From Toxoplasma gondii ME49 (taxonomy: Eukaryota; Apicomplexa; Conoidasida; Eucoccidiorida; Sarcocystidae), in contig NC_031479.1 of the NCBI RefSeq assembly GCF_000006565.2, positions 1,116,001 through 1,180,000 on the forward strand: a stretch of 64,000 nt of DNA. Direction: 5' to 3'. Every line of letters begins with the position of its first letter. Within the stretch, counting starts at the first letter, position 1. The notes below the pieces were generated by a model. The model was not told the origin of the DNA and made no database searches. It saw only the letters and a list, made by a program, of their open reading frames with translations. Made by a program: the position numbers and the translations under genes. Positions 10,765 to 23,749 of the stretch are shown in pieces.

Positions 10765-11733
10765 TGCCAGAGAAGCTGGAGACTGAGTAGGCTGGCTCCT
10801 TCATTCTCCCGGGGCTGGTGGTAGTTCCCGACTGAAAGAAAAGAAAAACGTGCCGAGTGTCTGGTCGCCGCTGCAGTGATCAACCCCTTCGGTTTGGTGA
10901 TTCACTTGGAATTGTGACAGACTGGATCGGACACTCAAGTCGTTCACAATGAAGTATTCTTTCTGCTGCGAATGCTTGGTAATCGGAGGAAACGCAGTTT
11001 CGAACATGCGCGAATTCTAGTGTTGCCCCAATCGTGTTAATTGCCGAAAGGGAGGGGTGTTCACGTGCGTGTACGCTCTCGCGGTGCTATTTCACTTCAG
11101 CACCAGAATACCTCGATTAAAGAATCTCGAAACAGTAGCAGCGAGAGACTCTGCACGTACATAGCGGGCATTGATAACGTACAGATGCACACAAAGGTTG
11201 GCTGTTCAAATATATCCTGGATACTCTCTAGCCGTCTCGACGCTTCTAGGGTTGCTGCTCGCTCGGTTTTTTCACTAGAGACACGCTGGTGAACTTCGCG
11301 TGAAAACGGACCCAGGATTGGCAGTGCACGCGCTCTAGCTGGAGGTTGCTGATGACAGATGATAGAAATTTCACAAGACGCGCAAAGCAGAAAAGACTGC
11401 AGAAACCGGTCCGTCACACAAACCCGCTCGTTTGTGCACGCAGGTAGGAAACGGTGTTTCGGAACCTTTTTGTGGTAAGAAAAACAAAATCTTCTGAAGA
11501 TCTGTCAAAGACCCGCCACCAAGGAAGTACCCCCACGTAACCGCCCACTGCGCACGTATACGTTTCTGCAGAAATAACTCTACAATCCGTTTCCGGTTTC
11601 TTCTTTTTCGCCGCTTCAGCCGGTCGTATTTGGCGCCGACCGCAGTCACCGAAAACGCTCCTGCTGAATTATCTCTCGTGTTCCTGTTCCATTCCTTTAC
11701 GGCAACTCCTCTCGCGTGCGGTCCGCGGCCGTT
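10765..11733. other. VPS15 3' flank and possible small-gene exons
   Basis: GC drops sharply relative to the VPS15 exons. An open minus-strand frame at 11649-11371 begins with an Arg/Lys-rich segment and may be an exon of the gene suggested at 10519-10764. Otherwise I see only UTR-like sequence. Confidence 0.35.
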
Positions 11734-14700
11734 TCACCTCCATATCTTCACGACACCGTCACGGCCCGAAGAAACAAGCAAAAGTTGCTGTTGAAGCTCA
11801 ACAAAGGAGAGATCCAGAATTGCGTCTCTGTGCTGCACAGAAGGGGGTCGCGGCCCGGCATCTCGAAGGCGATCTTCGTTTACAGAGGAACTGAAACCGT
11901 TTTCTCCACAGTAAGGTGCGAAACACGAAGAGCCGCGGCGGCCAAACGTTCCTCTTCTCTCGCTGCAGGAAGTTCCGGGGCGACAACAGCAGGGTTCCTC
12001 GGTGTACATCGTTCTCCGAAACAAACTGGAATGTGAATTCGTGTCACCGTCCGAGTCTGGAGAGACGCCAACGCCACCCAAAAGCCTCTGTGCGGTGTCG
12101 CTCGTATCTCTCTCTCCACATGCACTCGGGGCTCTTCGCCCTCTCTGTCGTTCCTCTCCGGAGACGCCCACATCCTTCTCGGCTCCGATCTCTGTCCTCT
12201 TGCACGCCTCTCTGCCCGACCTAGAGGGTCTTCTCCGCCTCGAAGCAAATGCGGAGTGGCTGTGGCGGGGACACCGTTCCTGGACATGAATCACCGTGTA
12301 TAATCCACCGTCTTCAGAGTTGACAGTGGATCTTTCTTCTGACAACTCGTAGAAAAAAACTCCTCTGTCGCCCTGTCCCCCTTCGAGCGAGCCGCCCACC
12401 GTGCCAGATAAACCCAGCCCCTCTCCCTGGCCCGCACTGCCCCTGTGGGCACAAGAGTCTTCGGGCGCGACAACCACGTAGGCGTCGATGCCGCCCTTTT
12501 GTTTGCAGACGAACCTCGCAGTTCTTTTCTCCCCAACGTCCACGTCCGTCCCGAAGGGTGTCCGACGGGATGCAGAGAAAAGCCTATCTCGACCGAGATA
12601 CGCCTCGCCCCAGCCGGCCCGCCGGAGGTCCGCTTCGCCCAGGTAGCAGGCGGAAGCCGCCTCCAGGCCCCAGTAGCGAATGCAGCGGTCGTTTCCTGCC
12701 GTGAGGAAGAAGGCTGGGGGCCCTCGGAGAGCTGGCGGCAAGAACAGACATCGAGGACAGTGGGGGGAGAGAGCGGTGGCAGCGAGGCCCGCCTCGATCG
12801 TCTGGGTCGAGAAAAAGGAGGCAGAGGAGGCAGATGCGTTCGGGGTAACAAGCGACGACAGGTCGAGTTGCTCAAGCCAGAAGCGCGGAGAGGCTCCGCT
12901 CTGATCGTCCGACTCCAGAAACATCCCGGTTTCTCTGCGCCCCCGAAACTCACGACTATCACTCTGAGTCTTCCCTCGATGTTGGTCTTTCATGAACGCT
13001 CGCGAGACTGCGAGTCGACCAACATCGTCGACTGTCTCTTCCTCCGAGTCGGAGACACCTTCCTCTCCACACGCGTCTGTCTCCTCCATGCGCCGCGCGA
13101 AACAGCTGGTCGCGAACGTGGCGACAACGCGCCCGGTCTCGAGGTCCACAGCGACTGCAGCGCCGGTGTCTCCTCCGACGAGACAGAGGAAAAGACAGCT
13201 ACCCGTGCTGTCGGGGCCTGACGCATTGCTGTCTCCGTCAACTCCGGGGTCGCTCCAGGCGGTTCCACAGGCCCGGGCTCGAGACCCACTCGCCGCAGAG
13301 CCCGAAAAGGACCCGGGGGTCTCCTCGCTTGAACCCAGGCGAGTGTCTCCGTGGGGGGGCGTGAGGGCCTTCACAGGCCCCGACAGACCGACCCTCTGGG
13401 CTGCGGCTCCAGAGGCGGTCGGACCCGCGGCGGCGACGTCCTTGCAGGCACGAGGGTCGGTCTGCGTGGTGCGCACCAGGTGGAGGGGACAGGGGCGAAG
13501 CTGGAGAATCACCGGCGCGAGGCGGCCCTCCGCGCGGACTCGCCAGGCCCGGAGGGGGAGGAGAAGGCGGAGGTCGAAGAGCAACAGCGCCCCGCCTGCA
13601 GTCCCGAGACAGAGGAACTTGCCGTCAGCGGAGACACTTTGTGCCGTAGGCAAGCCCCACCAGGGCGGGAGGGCCGCCGCGGAGAAGACGGGGAGCGAAG
13701 AAGCTCGCAAGTCGTACGCGCCCACATGGCCGTTCTCCAGAAGGAAGAGGAGAAGCTGTTCGAAGCAGCTGTCGAAGTGGTCGAGACCCACGACGCCCCG
13801 AGAGACCCCCGCCGCCCCAGCAGCCCGCGCAGCCAGAAGGCCCGGGTGTCGCGCGCGGCGCGAGGCCAAAGAGAAGAAAGAAGGAAAGCTCAGGGAGGCG
13901 GGAAGGAGCAGCCGAGAGAGAAGGCGAGCCTCGGGAGAATGACATGCAGAGGCCGAGACGGCCCACGAGAGCGACCCCGACACCCCTCGGCGCGGCAACG
14001 GCGAGAAGTCCGGAGCCCGGTGACGCAGAAGCAAAGACGAGGACGGCGAAGAAAAGAGGGGAAACGCGGGAGGCGGAAGCGACAAGAGAAGATGAACGCC
14101 AGCTCCCCCCCCAGAAGAAGCCCCGCCTTGAGAGCTATCGAAGCGAAACAGCCGACAACTCCCGTCAGACCCACCAACTGCGAGAGCCCTGGTGTTGTGA
14201 AGAAACTTGAGGGTCGTTGCGGTCAAAGGAGACGGCAGGCTCCAAGTCGACAGCGGGGTCGCTGAAAAGAAAGAAAGCAAACGTGCATAGTCTCGTGAGA
14301 GATGTGAGAAAAAGAGAAGGAAAACATCTGGATCATCACAACGGCGTCAAGACCTCACAATCTCTCTCCTTCTTCTACCCCTTCATCTCTTCTGTGTTTT
14401 CCTCTTTGCTTATTACCTTCTCCCCCTCCTTCCATTTTCTTGTTTCATTCTTTCTGCTGCTTCCTCCCCTCTTTCTTTACTTTCGTCTCCGCTCTCTGTT
14501 TCCTTTGCTCTGCTGCTCTTTGCGTCCTGAGCCTCAGCGTTTACCCCTTCCGTGTCTGACGATATCGGCGCAGCTCCAGGCGGCGATTCGCCCTTCGACC
14601 GTGTCCATACAGCCCGTGACGAGAAGGCGGCCATCTTCAGTGCTGGCGAGCAGGACTCGGTGTCCAGAGTCTCCTTTCCGTCCTCGCGGGCCTCGGCCCG

Positions 14701-17700
14701 CGGCGTCGCTCGTGTCTCCAAGCTGCGGACTCCCCGTGGTGTCTTGCTCCAGCAGCATGCCGACTAGCTGGCCCTGCGGCCGCCATCTGGCCATCTCCGC
14801 GAGGCCGGGGACTGCGCAGAGAACCACACCGCAGCCGGTGGTCGGGAGTCGAGAAGCACCCGAAGGCCCTCCAGCATCTCTTCCAGAGCGAGGGCGGCGG
14901 CCCGGCTGGGCGCGGCCGCCCGGAGCCTCCCCGTCGGGCTCCTCGGGGCCCGACGGTGCACTCGCCCTACGCGCCGCACCGGCCCCTACGGATCCGGAGC
15001 CGAAGGCGCCCGAGAGCTCGCCAGCACCGCCAGTGGCTAGGGGCGGAGAGGATCCCGAGTCCCCAGAGGAGGCTGCCTGTGTTTTCGAGGCGTCTGAAAG
15101 CGAAGAAGTTGTCCGCTGAGAAGAAAGAAGCGACCCGGGCGCCGTTGAAGCCGCTGAGACCTGCGGGCCAGAGAGCGGCAAAAGCCGAGCGAGCCCGACG
15201 GAGGCCAGTTTCCCTGAGGCCCTCTCCGAGGCCGGCGGAGAAGGCGAGTCGAGGTGGTAGGGCGAGGCGACAGGTAGCGCGGACGCAGAGACAGTCGAGG
15301 ACGCGTGGCGAGAAGGCGACCCTCGAGAGGCGCCCAGAACCGGAAGGTGAAGCGGGTGGCGGAGCAGGAGAACTGGAGGCGAGGCAGTCAAGTACGAGTA
15401 AAGATTCAAAGTCCCGCTCTCGGCCGCGCCTGCCTTCTGCAGGCGCCCGACTTCCAGGGAAGGACGACGCGGCAGCCCCAACACCACGCACCGCCAGTCA
15501 CGCTGCAGCGGCGACGGCAGAGAGAACGCCCGCGAAGCAGATGAAGAAGAAAGTTCGGGAGACATAGTGGAGCGAGGCTGGGGCTCCAGAGGAGACAGCG
15601 AGGTCGATCGGGAAGGCAGGGCGTCGGCGAGGAAGGAGTGAGGTCGAACAACGCTCGCTGCGCAAGCACCCAAGACGGCGGCGTGGAAGAGATCGAAGGG
15701 CATCGGGCCCGAAAGGCGAGAGGCGTCAGAAGCAAGGAGGTCTGCCAGATCTCCGCCGGTCGCAGGAAGGCCCAACATCGCCTGCTGGAGAGAAGGAAGA
15801 GGGCGGCGTGTTCCCGCCTCTGCAGCGGCTGCCACAGCCAGAAGCTGAGCAGCTCCTAGCGCGGCGGATCCTGCGCTTTCCAGCTCGCGAAGAAACCCAG
15901 TTCTCGCCGACGCAAATCCTCCCTTAGAACAGACGACAGGTTTCGCTCTGAGGCTGCCTGCCTTCCTCTCGCCCGAAAGGCCCCGGCCGCCGTGGCGGTC
16001 GAGACACAGAACGAGACAGACGGGGAAGAGAGAGGCAATCTCGCAAGAGCTGCTGCTCACGAGAGATGCAGGGAGGAGCGGCAGGAGAGCCTGGAGAGGC
16101 GACAGACGGAGGGAGGGCAGGGAATGAACAGTAGTCGGGAGAGGGGGAGACAGCAGACAGGACATGAGGAAATATTCGCGAGCAGCTGTCTCCGTCTTGG
16201 GCGGATGGAGACACGGACAGGCGTCGTCTCGCGCGCCCTCGAGGCTCTCGGCCGCCTCGTCCACCAGTCCCAGAGGTTGGCCCGCCGGCATCGCCTCGTC
16301 CAGCGAGTCCGCGCCCGCAGACCCGAAGCGGGGCGAACTGTCTCCGCCGTCGCCCCGCAAAGAGCCTAGCTGACCCGAAAGAAAGGGGAAAAACGCGAGC
16401 CGCGCCTGAGACGCATGCGAACGGTCCACGCTCCGCAGGTACGGCAGCAAGAGAAGCAATGCGGAACGGTCCGCCGCCGCCAAACCCAGAAGGATGCCCA
16501 GACACTTCAGCTGATCTCGCGAGAGGTCTCTACACACACCCGGAGAAACCAAGGAAGAATCAGAAGCGGAACTTGAAGAACACGAAGGAGAACTCGGAGA
16601 AGAAGTTGAAGCGTAGAGGACAGATTTCCGAGAATAGAGAGAAATCTTGACGTGGTTGTCGGCGAAAGCGAGAAAATCCGTGACACGGTTTCGCACTAAG
16701 CCCGGTTGTTTCCGAGATCGCTGCCACTCGACAAACGCAGCGAAAGTCCGTTGCATGCGTGAAACTGCATGCGTTTCGAAGTCTTCGTCTTCGCATCCCG
16801 AGCTAGCGTGTTCACTACTGAGCCCACTTTCCTTCTCTCGCCTTCCTGCTGCCCCGTTTCCCCAGTCGTGCGTTTGGAAGAGAATTCGAGCAAGAGGATC
16901 TGTGCACGCGCTCCTCTCTGAACTGGCGACTGCGGCACCTAGCGCAGCTAGAGGCTGTCGGAACTGAGGCCCGACCAGTTGACTGTAAACTTTATGCGTG
17001 AGAGGCGGCCGCAGCCACTGGGGCAGGTCCTCGACAGAGAGGAGTGGCGCTTCGGCGGCGCTTCGAGGATTGATGTCTCCGATGTCTCCGTCGCATTCTC
17101 GCCATTCCTCAACGCCTCCCCCTCCGTCCCCTCGAGTTGTGAAGGGGGCCAGGAGAGGCAGGAGGAGAGCAAAGCTCGTTGCGGGGCCCCAGAGGGTCTC
17201 CAGTAGCCCAAGCAGGTGGAGAACTTCGCTTCTGACTGCCGCAGACGGCAGGACCAAAAGCGGCAAAACGCGTGTCTTCAGAAAGGAAAGAAGGCCGCCG
17301 AGGAACCGGTTGCTGCCCCCAGGCGACGGGCCGTCCGGCAGTGGTTTCGCCGCCCTCGACAAACCAGACGAAGCCCCACCGGAGCTGGCTCCTCGCCCAA
17401 AGGACGAGGCGAGGAGGCCCGCGCTCGCCAGCAGCTGCAGGGCTCGCAGCGCCGCCAGGAGGACCTCCTCCCGGGCGTCTACGAGTGCCTGTTCGCAGCA
17501 GGGGAGAATGCAGGTTTCCACTGTCTCTCGCGCCCCGCCGCAAAGTCCAACGCGCCCGAGGCCGAGGGTGACAGCGGCGCGAATCGCGGGCGCGAGCGGG
17601 TCGTTCAGCTGCATGATCAAATACGGTAGGAGGAACTGCTGCGCCTCCTCGGCTCCGAGAAAACTCGCGAGGTCGGCCACTCTCTCCAGCAGCGCCAGCC

Positions 17701-20700
17701 GCTGCACAGGTTGCCGGCTTGTGAGGAGCTGCTGGAGCAGTGGCTTGACCGCCGCCCGGAGCTGGTGCAAGCGCCCGTCCAGAAGCAGCCCTGAGGCGGG
17801 AGACGTCGCAGAACCCCGCAGGCCAGACGCGCCACCGCAACTCTTTCCAGAGACTCCCAAAGTGTTTCTAGAGACGCCCACACACCCCACGGCCTCGGAG
17901 AGAAGACCTGCCTCGGCCTGGGCGCCTGCCTGCAGCTCGAGACAGCGCGCCGTCGCCAGGAGGACCCCGGGGAGAGTTTCGGCGACTGCGAGTCGAACCA
18001 CCAGTTCGCCGTCGCTGGTCGCGAGACGCTGAAGCCGCGGCAGCAGCAGTTGCGAGAAGAACACAAAGAAGTCGAAGGCGCCAGACGCGAGACTCCGCGC
18101 CGCAGCCCGGTCGTCAGATGCGTCACCTTCCGCCTCGACGTCGGTATCCCGAGGGTCTTCGTCGAACCAACGCGCCGGCGGCCGCTCCGAAAACAAGCCA
18201 CCCTTTTCGAACGCGACCTTCTTTCCTGCCTGCTCGTCTCGTTCTGTGCCAAGGCGCCCCGCCGGCCCCGAAGGAGACCGACCCGCAACTGGTCGGTCCT
18301 CGGTGTCTCTCTCGATCCACGGAGCCTCAGGCAAGTAAATCTGCGAGAGGGCGGCGGGGAGGGCGCGGACGGCTGCAGCTCGGACGGCTGGGATCGGGGC
18401 GTCGAGAGCCCGCAGGAGAAATGGCAGGACGGAGTTTAGAAGCGAGTGGAGCGTCGAGAAACGCGCGAGGAAGGCGAGTGTAGACACCCCACAGACGCGG
18501 ACCTGAGGCGAACCGCAGTGCTCGAGAGTCGTCCCCACAAGCTCCACAAGAAGAGCCACGCTCCCGCGCCGCAGCCCCGGCGAAGCGCAGGCGGGCCTCG
18601 CCAACGAGACGGCGGCCTCCAGAGACCCCAGGGATGGATACGAGACGAACCTCGAGTTGCAGAAGGCAGAGATAAATTGGGCCTCTCCGCGAGCTTCTCG
18701 TGGAGGGAAGGGAGTCGACAACGGAGAGGCGACCACGCTGTTCGTCTGTGCTCTAAAAGGAAAACCCCCGTCACCGTCCTCCGCGACTTGTGTTTGTCCC
18801 GGTCGTGGAACCTGGGCGTCGCCGCCAGAACCTCGTGTCTCCGCTGCATGCGTGGTGGACTTAGAAAGCGAAGACTCAAAAGATCCTGGCGAAGAACGAG
18901 GAAGAAAGAGACCGTCGTACAACGCACGGCGGTCCGCCTCGAGTTCCCGGAAAACCTCTGCGGGCGGCTGCAGACACACAGCACTCGTGTTTTCAGGACT
19001 GCATGTAAGAATTGTTTTCAGACCCTCTCAGTTTAGCTAACTTCCTTGATAAATCCGTGGCACTTGCCTTTTATAGCTTCGAACCCCCTCAGACACAACT
19101 TCCCATGCATTTGCCTCGACAGAGTGGCTAGAGAAGTCGCAAGGAAACTTGAACCCCAGGAAACGCCTTCCTAGGCTCCCATCTCCCCGGTGCATCTCTC
19201 TGGTGCATGCGATCCTATGTTTGCTTTTCTTTTTTCTTGAGACTCTCGTGAGCGTCTGCCCTTCCATCCATTCTCTTTCTTAGCGCCCCTCTCTCGCTTC
19301 CACTGCGCGTCGCCTCTCGTGTTCTTGGTGTTCCTTTTTTCTCTCTTCCTCTCTTTGTCTTCTCTCACCAAATGCTTCTCCACAGCGAGACGTCCACTCT
19401 TCCTCCAGAGAAACAGGAGCCTCGCGGAGAATCTCCGAGCAGAGTCGAGACTCAAATCAGGGTGTGGAACTTCCCCGAACCCTCCCACTGCTTCCGCCGC
19501 TCCTCTCGCTGCTGCTTCTCTCTCCCTCCAGCCTTTGTCAGCCTCTGCGCCGGTTCCTGCCGGTCTGGCCGCGGGTGAGGCCGTCGCGAACTGCGAGGCG
19601 AGAGACGCGGCCCCTGAGGTGTCTCCGAAGGCTTCCGGGGAGGTCCGAATCGCCCCTGTTGGAGCCTCGACGCGGGGCTGCGCAGGCGCGGAGTCGACGG
19701 GGGGATGTCCGAGAAGGTGGCGAGTGTCATTTTTCGGAAACGCGAGACGAGAAGAGGAACAGGGAGGAGACGCAAGGGAAGAGTCGGCAGAACTCGAAGA
19801 GGTTGGAAGAGACTGGAAAACGGAGGCAGCCGCTGCGACTGCTGCAGCGGCTTCGCGTCTGCGTGAGGCACCCCACGCTCCCACCAAGGCAGCGACGGCC
19901 GAGCAGTCCGGGGAGGTTACGGCGCTGTGGAGGATGCACTGCATGCACAAGCAAAGACAGTCGAGACGCAAGGGTCGACTCCGAATGCGAGGCAGGACGA
20001 TTCCGCGAGAGCATTGAAACCCCCTCTCTGTCGTTCTTTCGCGCTTCTCGACATTTGCGTCCACTTCTTCCTCACCTGGTACATGACTTGTGGGTCGACA
20101 CTGGCGACGTGTTGCTCGACAGCTTCTTCGAGCATCTCCACGACTCTCTGTTCTCGCTCTGCGTCCCCTGCCTCTGCACTCGCACCTTCTCTCTCCCAGG
20201 TCGTCCAGCCTTGCGGGTTTCCCTGCGTCTCGGCAGTGTCTCCGGTGTCTCCTATCGGGCCTCGCCGTCTCCGCTGGAGCGTCGCAGCCACGAAGTGAGG
20301 GAGGAACGTCCACACGAGAAGCATGCGGATATCGGGCTGTTGGTAGGTCGGGTGAGTGAGCACGGTGAAAAGCGGCAAGAAGCAAGAGAAGAAGGCGGGT
20401 GGAAAGAAGGCCGCGGGACTCCAGGGGGCGCCCCAGCGCTCAAGACAGTCCAGCGCCGAGAGACGCGTCTCCGGCTGTCGAAGAAAAATGCCCTCCTGCA
20501 GCGCACGGCGAATGCATGCGCTCCGGACGCCCCTCAAGGCCCTCGCGAGAGCGGGCGGGGACCGAATCAAGGGAGGAACAGGAGAAGAAGGTGAGGGCAA
20601 CGCGAAGGTCCCGCAAAGACTCCGAGAAGCAGAACGCGAGTGGCTCGATGAAACTCGAGGATTCTCGTACTCGTCAACTCCCTCTGTGTTGACACCCGAC

Positions 20701-23700
20701 GGTCCACAGGGTCGCCGTTCAGGTGTCTGCGACAAGCGACATGTGGATAGGCCTTTCGAGGTCTCAGAGACAGAAAACGAGTCTGTCAGGAAAGGAGAAA
20801 GAGAAGAACTGACGGTCCTGTCTGCCTCGCCGAAAGGGCGTCCGTTCCTCTCATCCTCGCCTCGCGCGTCTGACGCCCCTGTTCCTCCGCCGTGCATGCA
20901 GTTGCCGTCACCTACAGGCTGGCCTCGAGGGAGTGGCGTATCGGAGACTCCCGGATGCCGAGGCCTGAGGGCCTCGCGGGAGGTGTTGCGGTAGTCTACA
21001 TGTACAGGACAACTGTCTGTCGGATTTGGGACAAGTCCAGTTCTCGCACACTCTTTCTTTTTTTCAAGTCTGGATGCACTCTTTGCTGCGTCTTCTCGTT
21101 GCTCCAAAAGCGCCTGTCGTAGCTGAAGAAGCAGCGGCAGATCCACCACGCGCTGCTGGCAGCCTGGCACATCGGTGAAAATTTCAAGGAGAGTTGCAGC
21201 CATGGAGAAAACGTCTGCGCTCTGAAGCGCCTGTACTGAAGCGAGAGAAAATGAAGAACGCGGAAACGCCGAAGAGGCCTGGTCGCAGGCAGACCGCTCA
21301 GAGTTCTCGGGCGCCGAAAAAAACCTGGACACGCATGCAGCAAGGACTCGCGAGGGGTGATCCAGAGACGGAGACGGTGTCAGAGAAATCAAGAGATCGA
21401 GGCTCGGAGGAAAGAACGGACGCGCATGGGCGCAAAGACAAAGGGAAACGGGGGAACGTCGAGAGAAAACGTGAGCAAAGAATTTAAACAAGAAAAAGGC
21501 ACCGCACACATGTATGCTCACACGACTGTACAGGGACCTGCATCTCTGTTCTGCTTCAAGAGATATAGAGACAGATATACGCATGCAGATAGAACAGTGT
21601 TTTTGCATCCAGACGGGAGGAGAGGACTGCGTCTCAGTGAAGAATGGTCGGAACGCGAGAAGGTCCGAGAGGTTTCCTGGGATGTCACTGGCGTATGCGC
21701 GGATGTATCGAAGCTCTGAAAGACCCGCGAGCACCCACTGAAAAGCATGCACCGCGCGTATGCACTCACGGAGCAAGACGTACTGTGACAAAAGCTTCCC
21801 AACATGGCATCGAGACCAGCAGGACTGCAACATGCACGAGAAAATCCGTTGATGCAAACCTCATATTATCTTGATCGAAACCAGGACGAACCTCTCAGGC
21901 GCGACATGACACTGCCCCGTGCAAGGTCCCCCGAAGAAGGCAGTCAGCTTCCTGCCGTCGGCGAGAGAGAGGCGCAGGGGCTTCCAAGGCGCCGCGTCGA
22001 TGAGGCAGGCATGCAGCCACGAGGTAATTCCTACGTTGGCTCCTGAGCCAGACACCGACAGACAGACAGACAGACACGCGCGCATGCAGCCCCGCGTGCA
22101 TGCACCCGAGGAAGGCTCTGCCTCCAGGCAGCCGAAGGAGCGCAGCTCAGTCCGTCCTTCCCGGAGTCGCATTTTGGCAACCGAGAGGAACGAACAGAAG
22201 GAGACGAGGAAGCAGGGAAAGCAGAAGAAAAGGGAGCGACGAAGAAGAAGGCGAACACACGCAGAGACAAAAAGACGAACGGAAAAAGGAAGGCTCGAGA
22301 GCACAGAATTCGCGTCTTTCGCCTACCTTTAATGTCGCCGTGGACGAGGCCGAGACTGTGAAGCTGCGCTACCCCCAACAGAAGTTGAAACGCGAGAAAC
22401 AGCTGCTGAGATGCAGACAAGAACGGTCGAGCGTGGAGTCTGTCCGAGAGGCAATGTGCGAAGAAGCGACGGAGCAGCAGCACCGTTCGATCCGATGACA
22501 AAACCCGGTCATAGGAACACCTGAAAACACAAACATGCAGCACATGACAACATCCATATGGCCACCTCAATTCCAGACAAACGAAACTCTACGTCGATCT
22601 ATATATATATATATATACATACATATAGATTGGAAGCGCTGCCGGGGTCGGTACATCGTGCGCGGTGCGATTCCCTTGGCATGCATTGAAGGGTGAGTGT
22701 CAAAAGGTTCTGCAGCGCTTTGGGTGCAAACGCAGCGCGACCAGCGCGAGAGTCAGAAGGGCCTCTGAGAATTGCACTCGCCGCAGACACACTCCAAGTT
22801 CTGAATCTGAGTCTATGCTCGCAGGCTTGTGACTCCAAATGCTTGCACAGAACGGACCTTCCTATATATATATGTATATATATGTATATAAATAAATAAT
22901 ATACATAGGTATGTATATATGTATACAGATGCACATAAGTGCATAGAGACTAGAGGTCTAATTAAATATGAATGCATATGTACAAAGTGATTCTGCGCTC
23001 GGCTGTCGGCTTCCGCGAGAGTCTTGCATGCGTGTGAGACTGCGCCACGGTTCTTCTTTCAGCCAGGTGGCTTTTTCGATGAGACCCGATGAGACTCGCG
23101 AATCGCGAAGTGGACAGGGAGGCACTCTCCGAGACGCATTCCTCTGTCGGTGCGTTGAAAATGCCAGTTCTCTACGCTCGACTTCCTGTGTGTTGCGTTC
23201 AAGAGTTCAGGAACGGGCGAACACCGCTGGTCCAGCGTCGACCCTGTGTGTACGGCCCACAAGCCGCGCTTCTCTCCCCTTCACGTACACATTTGGATGG
23301 ATGTCGGGGAGGAGTTGTGCCCTGTAGGCGTCGAGCACAGGTCCGTATTTCTGCAGATAAGTCTTGGTACTTGCTTGCGGCTCTTTTCTGACCAGAAGCT
23401 TCCCAACGCCGACTCCGTCCTCTGGCGTAAAAGTCAAGACCGCGCGAAAGAGCCGCGAAGTGCCTATGCAGCCCAGCAGAGTGAGCGTCGGGAACTCCGA
23501 GACGAGGGCAGCGACGTCGTCGGGGAGCGCCCCTCCGGTCACTGCGTTTTTCTGCGAAGAAGCAGGCGCCGCAAAGAAGAAATTCGATGCGTTTGCCGAA
23601 GAACTCGAGAGCAGGGACGCAGACGGATGCGGTTGCCAGTGCCCAGTTCCAGACGCGCTGTAAAAGGCGTTCGGTGTGTACGTCGGAAGAGGCGAGGGCG

Positions 23701-23749
23701 AAGACCCCCCCGTCGACGTCGTGCTCGTCGTGGCGACTGTGTTGCCCAT
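11734..23749 (-). CDS. VPS15: VPS15 (PIK3R4/p150), regulatory subunit of class III PI3-kinase
   Basis: Exons: 23749-23289, 22520-22327, 22042-21892, 21324-20076, 19938-19369, 18967-14545, 14261-11734. Phases match throughout (9,576 bases, 3,191 residues). The N-terminus MGNT fits N-myristoylation, as in known VPS15. The pseudokinase domain (about 100-290) has the catalytic-loop form HGDIKGANV, IDAAPW in the DFG position and VAPERF as the APE motif, followed by ADVFSMAATLLEIFTD; this order and wording match VPS15. Exon 6 encodes HEAT-type helical repeats (VRAAAVRAL, VVRLAVAETLPG). Exon 7 is a WD40 propeller ending SGRDGVVKIWR, as VPS15 C-termini do. The family usually has about 1,400 residues; the excess is low-complexity inserts. 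In other eukaryotes it anchors VPS34 for PI3P synthesis on endosomes and autophagosomes; in Apicomplexa PI3P is linked to apicoplast maintenance. Long antisense ORFs across the gene are shadows. Confidence 0.93.
22057..22076. repeat. GACA microsatellite forming the acceptor tract of VPS15 exon 3
   Basis: Five tandem GACA units. On the gene strand they read TCTG repeats and sit directly upstream of the exon 3 acceptor (AG at 22044-22043), so they supply most of its pyrimidine tract. Confidence 0.75.
22600..22629. repeat. AT/ACAT microsatellite in VPS15 intron 1
   Basis: A run of alternating AT followed by ACAT units, inside the intron between exons 1 and 2. Confidence 0.85.
22863..22927. repeat. 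TATA/TGTA/AATA microsatellite cluster in VPS15 intron 1
   Basis: About 65 bases of TATATG, TAAA and TATG variants, a second simple-repeat block within the same intron. Confidence 0.85.

Noticed and set aside
12445..14265. Several plus-strand ORFs of 220-316 codons
   Set aside because: Antisense to the VPS15 WD40 exon; highly Arg/Pro/Gly-biased, as expected for complements of GC-rich coding sequence.
16998..20594. Plus-strand ORFs of 344 and 376 codons
   Set aside because: Antisense to VPS15 HEAT-repeat and kinase-linker exons, and not continuous with any spliced model.
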